Source of the DNA: Pseudofrankia asymbiotica
GTDB lineage: Bacteria; Actinomycetota; Actinomycetes; Frankiales; Frankiaceae
NCBI RefSeq assembly: GCF_001983105.1
Contig: NZ_MOMC01000141.1
Location: forward strand, 1,954 to 9,613
Reading direction: 5' to 3'
Length of the DNA: 7,660 nt
Positions 7,572-7,660 of this stretch are shown one piece after another. A model generated the notes under the pieces. It was given only the letters and a program-made list of their open reading frames with translations. It searched no databases and was not told the DNA's origin. Both the position numbers and the translations under genes were made by a program. Each line of letters opens with the position of its first letter. The first letter of the stretch is position 1.

Positions 7572-7660
7572 TCAGACGGGTTGTGCCGCTGGTGGTAGCC
7601 AGGGGCCGGTGGTGAAGAGCCGGGTGAGGGCGTCGAGGGTGTCGAGGCCCCATTTGCTGG
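7572..7660 (-). CDS. C-terminal fragment of a possible transposase, family unknown
   Basis: The minus strand carries an open frame running in from the right edge and ending in TGA at 7572-7574. The last 28 residues include KWGLDTLDALTRLF and TGPWLPPAAQPV. The codons are rich in third-position C and G like a real actinomycete gene, and the short amphipathic helix followed by a proline-rich tail is plausible as a protein C-terminus. I do not recognise the family. The transposase reading rests on position next to the repeat-bearing end and on the broken pglX, not on a motif. It could also be the tail of an unrelated gene brought in by a rearrangement. Confidence 0.4.
   Translation of the reverse strand, partial: SKWGLDTLDALTRLFTTGPWLPPAAQPV

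Larger units (their letters stand above)
7527..7660. mobile_element. Putative insertion sequence end interrupting pglX (partial)
   Basis: At about 7526-7527 the sequence switches from a conserved PglX coding stretch to DNA with noticeably lower GC (for example GTAGCTGATTGTGCTGGTCATCAG) that does not continue PglX. A terminal non-coding stretch of about 45 bases carries a repeated motif, followed by the 3' end of a minus-strand reading frame. That is the expected layout at the transposase-3' end of an insertion sequence. The exact boundary (7527-7530), the family, the opposite terminal repeat and any target duplication cannot be seen because the element runs off the window. An alternative is a deletion or rearrangement joint with an unrelated gene. 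Confidence 0.65.

Noticed and set aside
7527..7660. BREX pglX inversion switch, as seen with duplicated pglX in some lactobacilli
   Set aside because: The sequence after the break is not an alternative PglX segment and no inverted copy is visible, so an insertion or rearrangement explains it better. The missing right flank prevents full exclusion.

Overview
The window comes from a high-GC actinobacterium (Streptomyces- or Frankia-like). Codon third positions are mostly G or C, at least three of the four gene starts are GTG, neighbouring genes overlap by four bases, and the closest families I can name are actinomycete Pgl proteins. The genus cannot be fixed from this sequence alone.

The window is part of a type 2 BREX (Pgl, phage growth limitation) anti-phage locus in a divergent arrangement. 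Leftward from about position 2407 run brxD (P-loop ATPase) and brxHI (DEVH-box, Lhr-like helicase, cut by the left edge), joined by a GTGA stop/start overlap. A 233-base spacer with an A/T-rich core separates them from the rightward pair, pglW (1392-residue NERD plus tandem kinase-fold protein) and pglX (adenine-specific methyltransferase), also joined by a GTGA overlap. In known type 2 systems pglY and pglZ complete the set. Neither is in the window, and they may lie beyond the right edge.

The most striking feature is that pglX is broken. Its typical N-terminus reads normally for about 237 codons, then family-like sequence stops at about 7526, a stop codon follows two codons later, and a compositionally different stretch begins. 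That stretch holds two imperfect copies of a TCGTAGCTG-containing repeat and, on the minus strand, the last 28 codons of another open reading frame. This looks like the end of an insertion sequence lying in pglX. As assembled, the locus would have an intact PglW and BrxD and an apparently intact BrxHI (as far as seen), but no methyltransferase from this gene copy. The methylation and defence functions would then be off, or supplied by another pglX.

There are no tRNA, rRNA or CRISPR features, and I saw no convincing terminator. Almost every base from 1 to 7535 is accounted for by the four genes and the single divergent promoter region.
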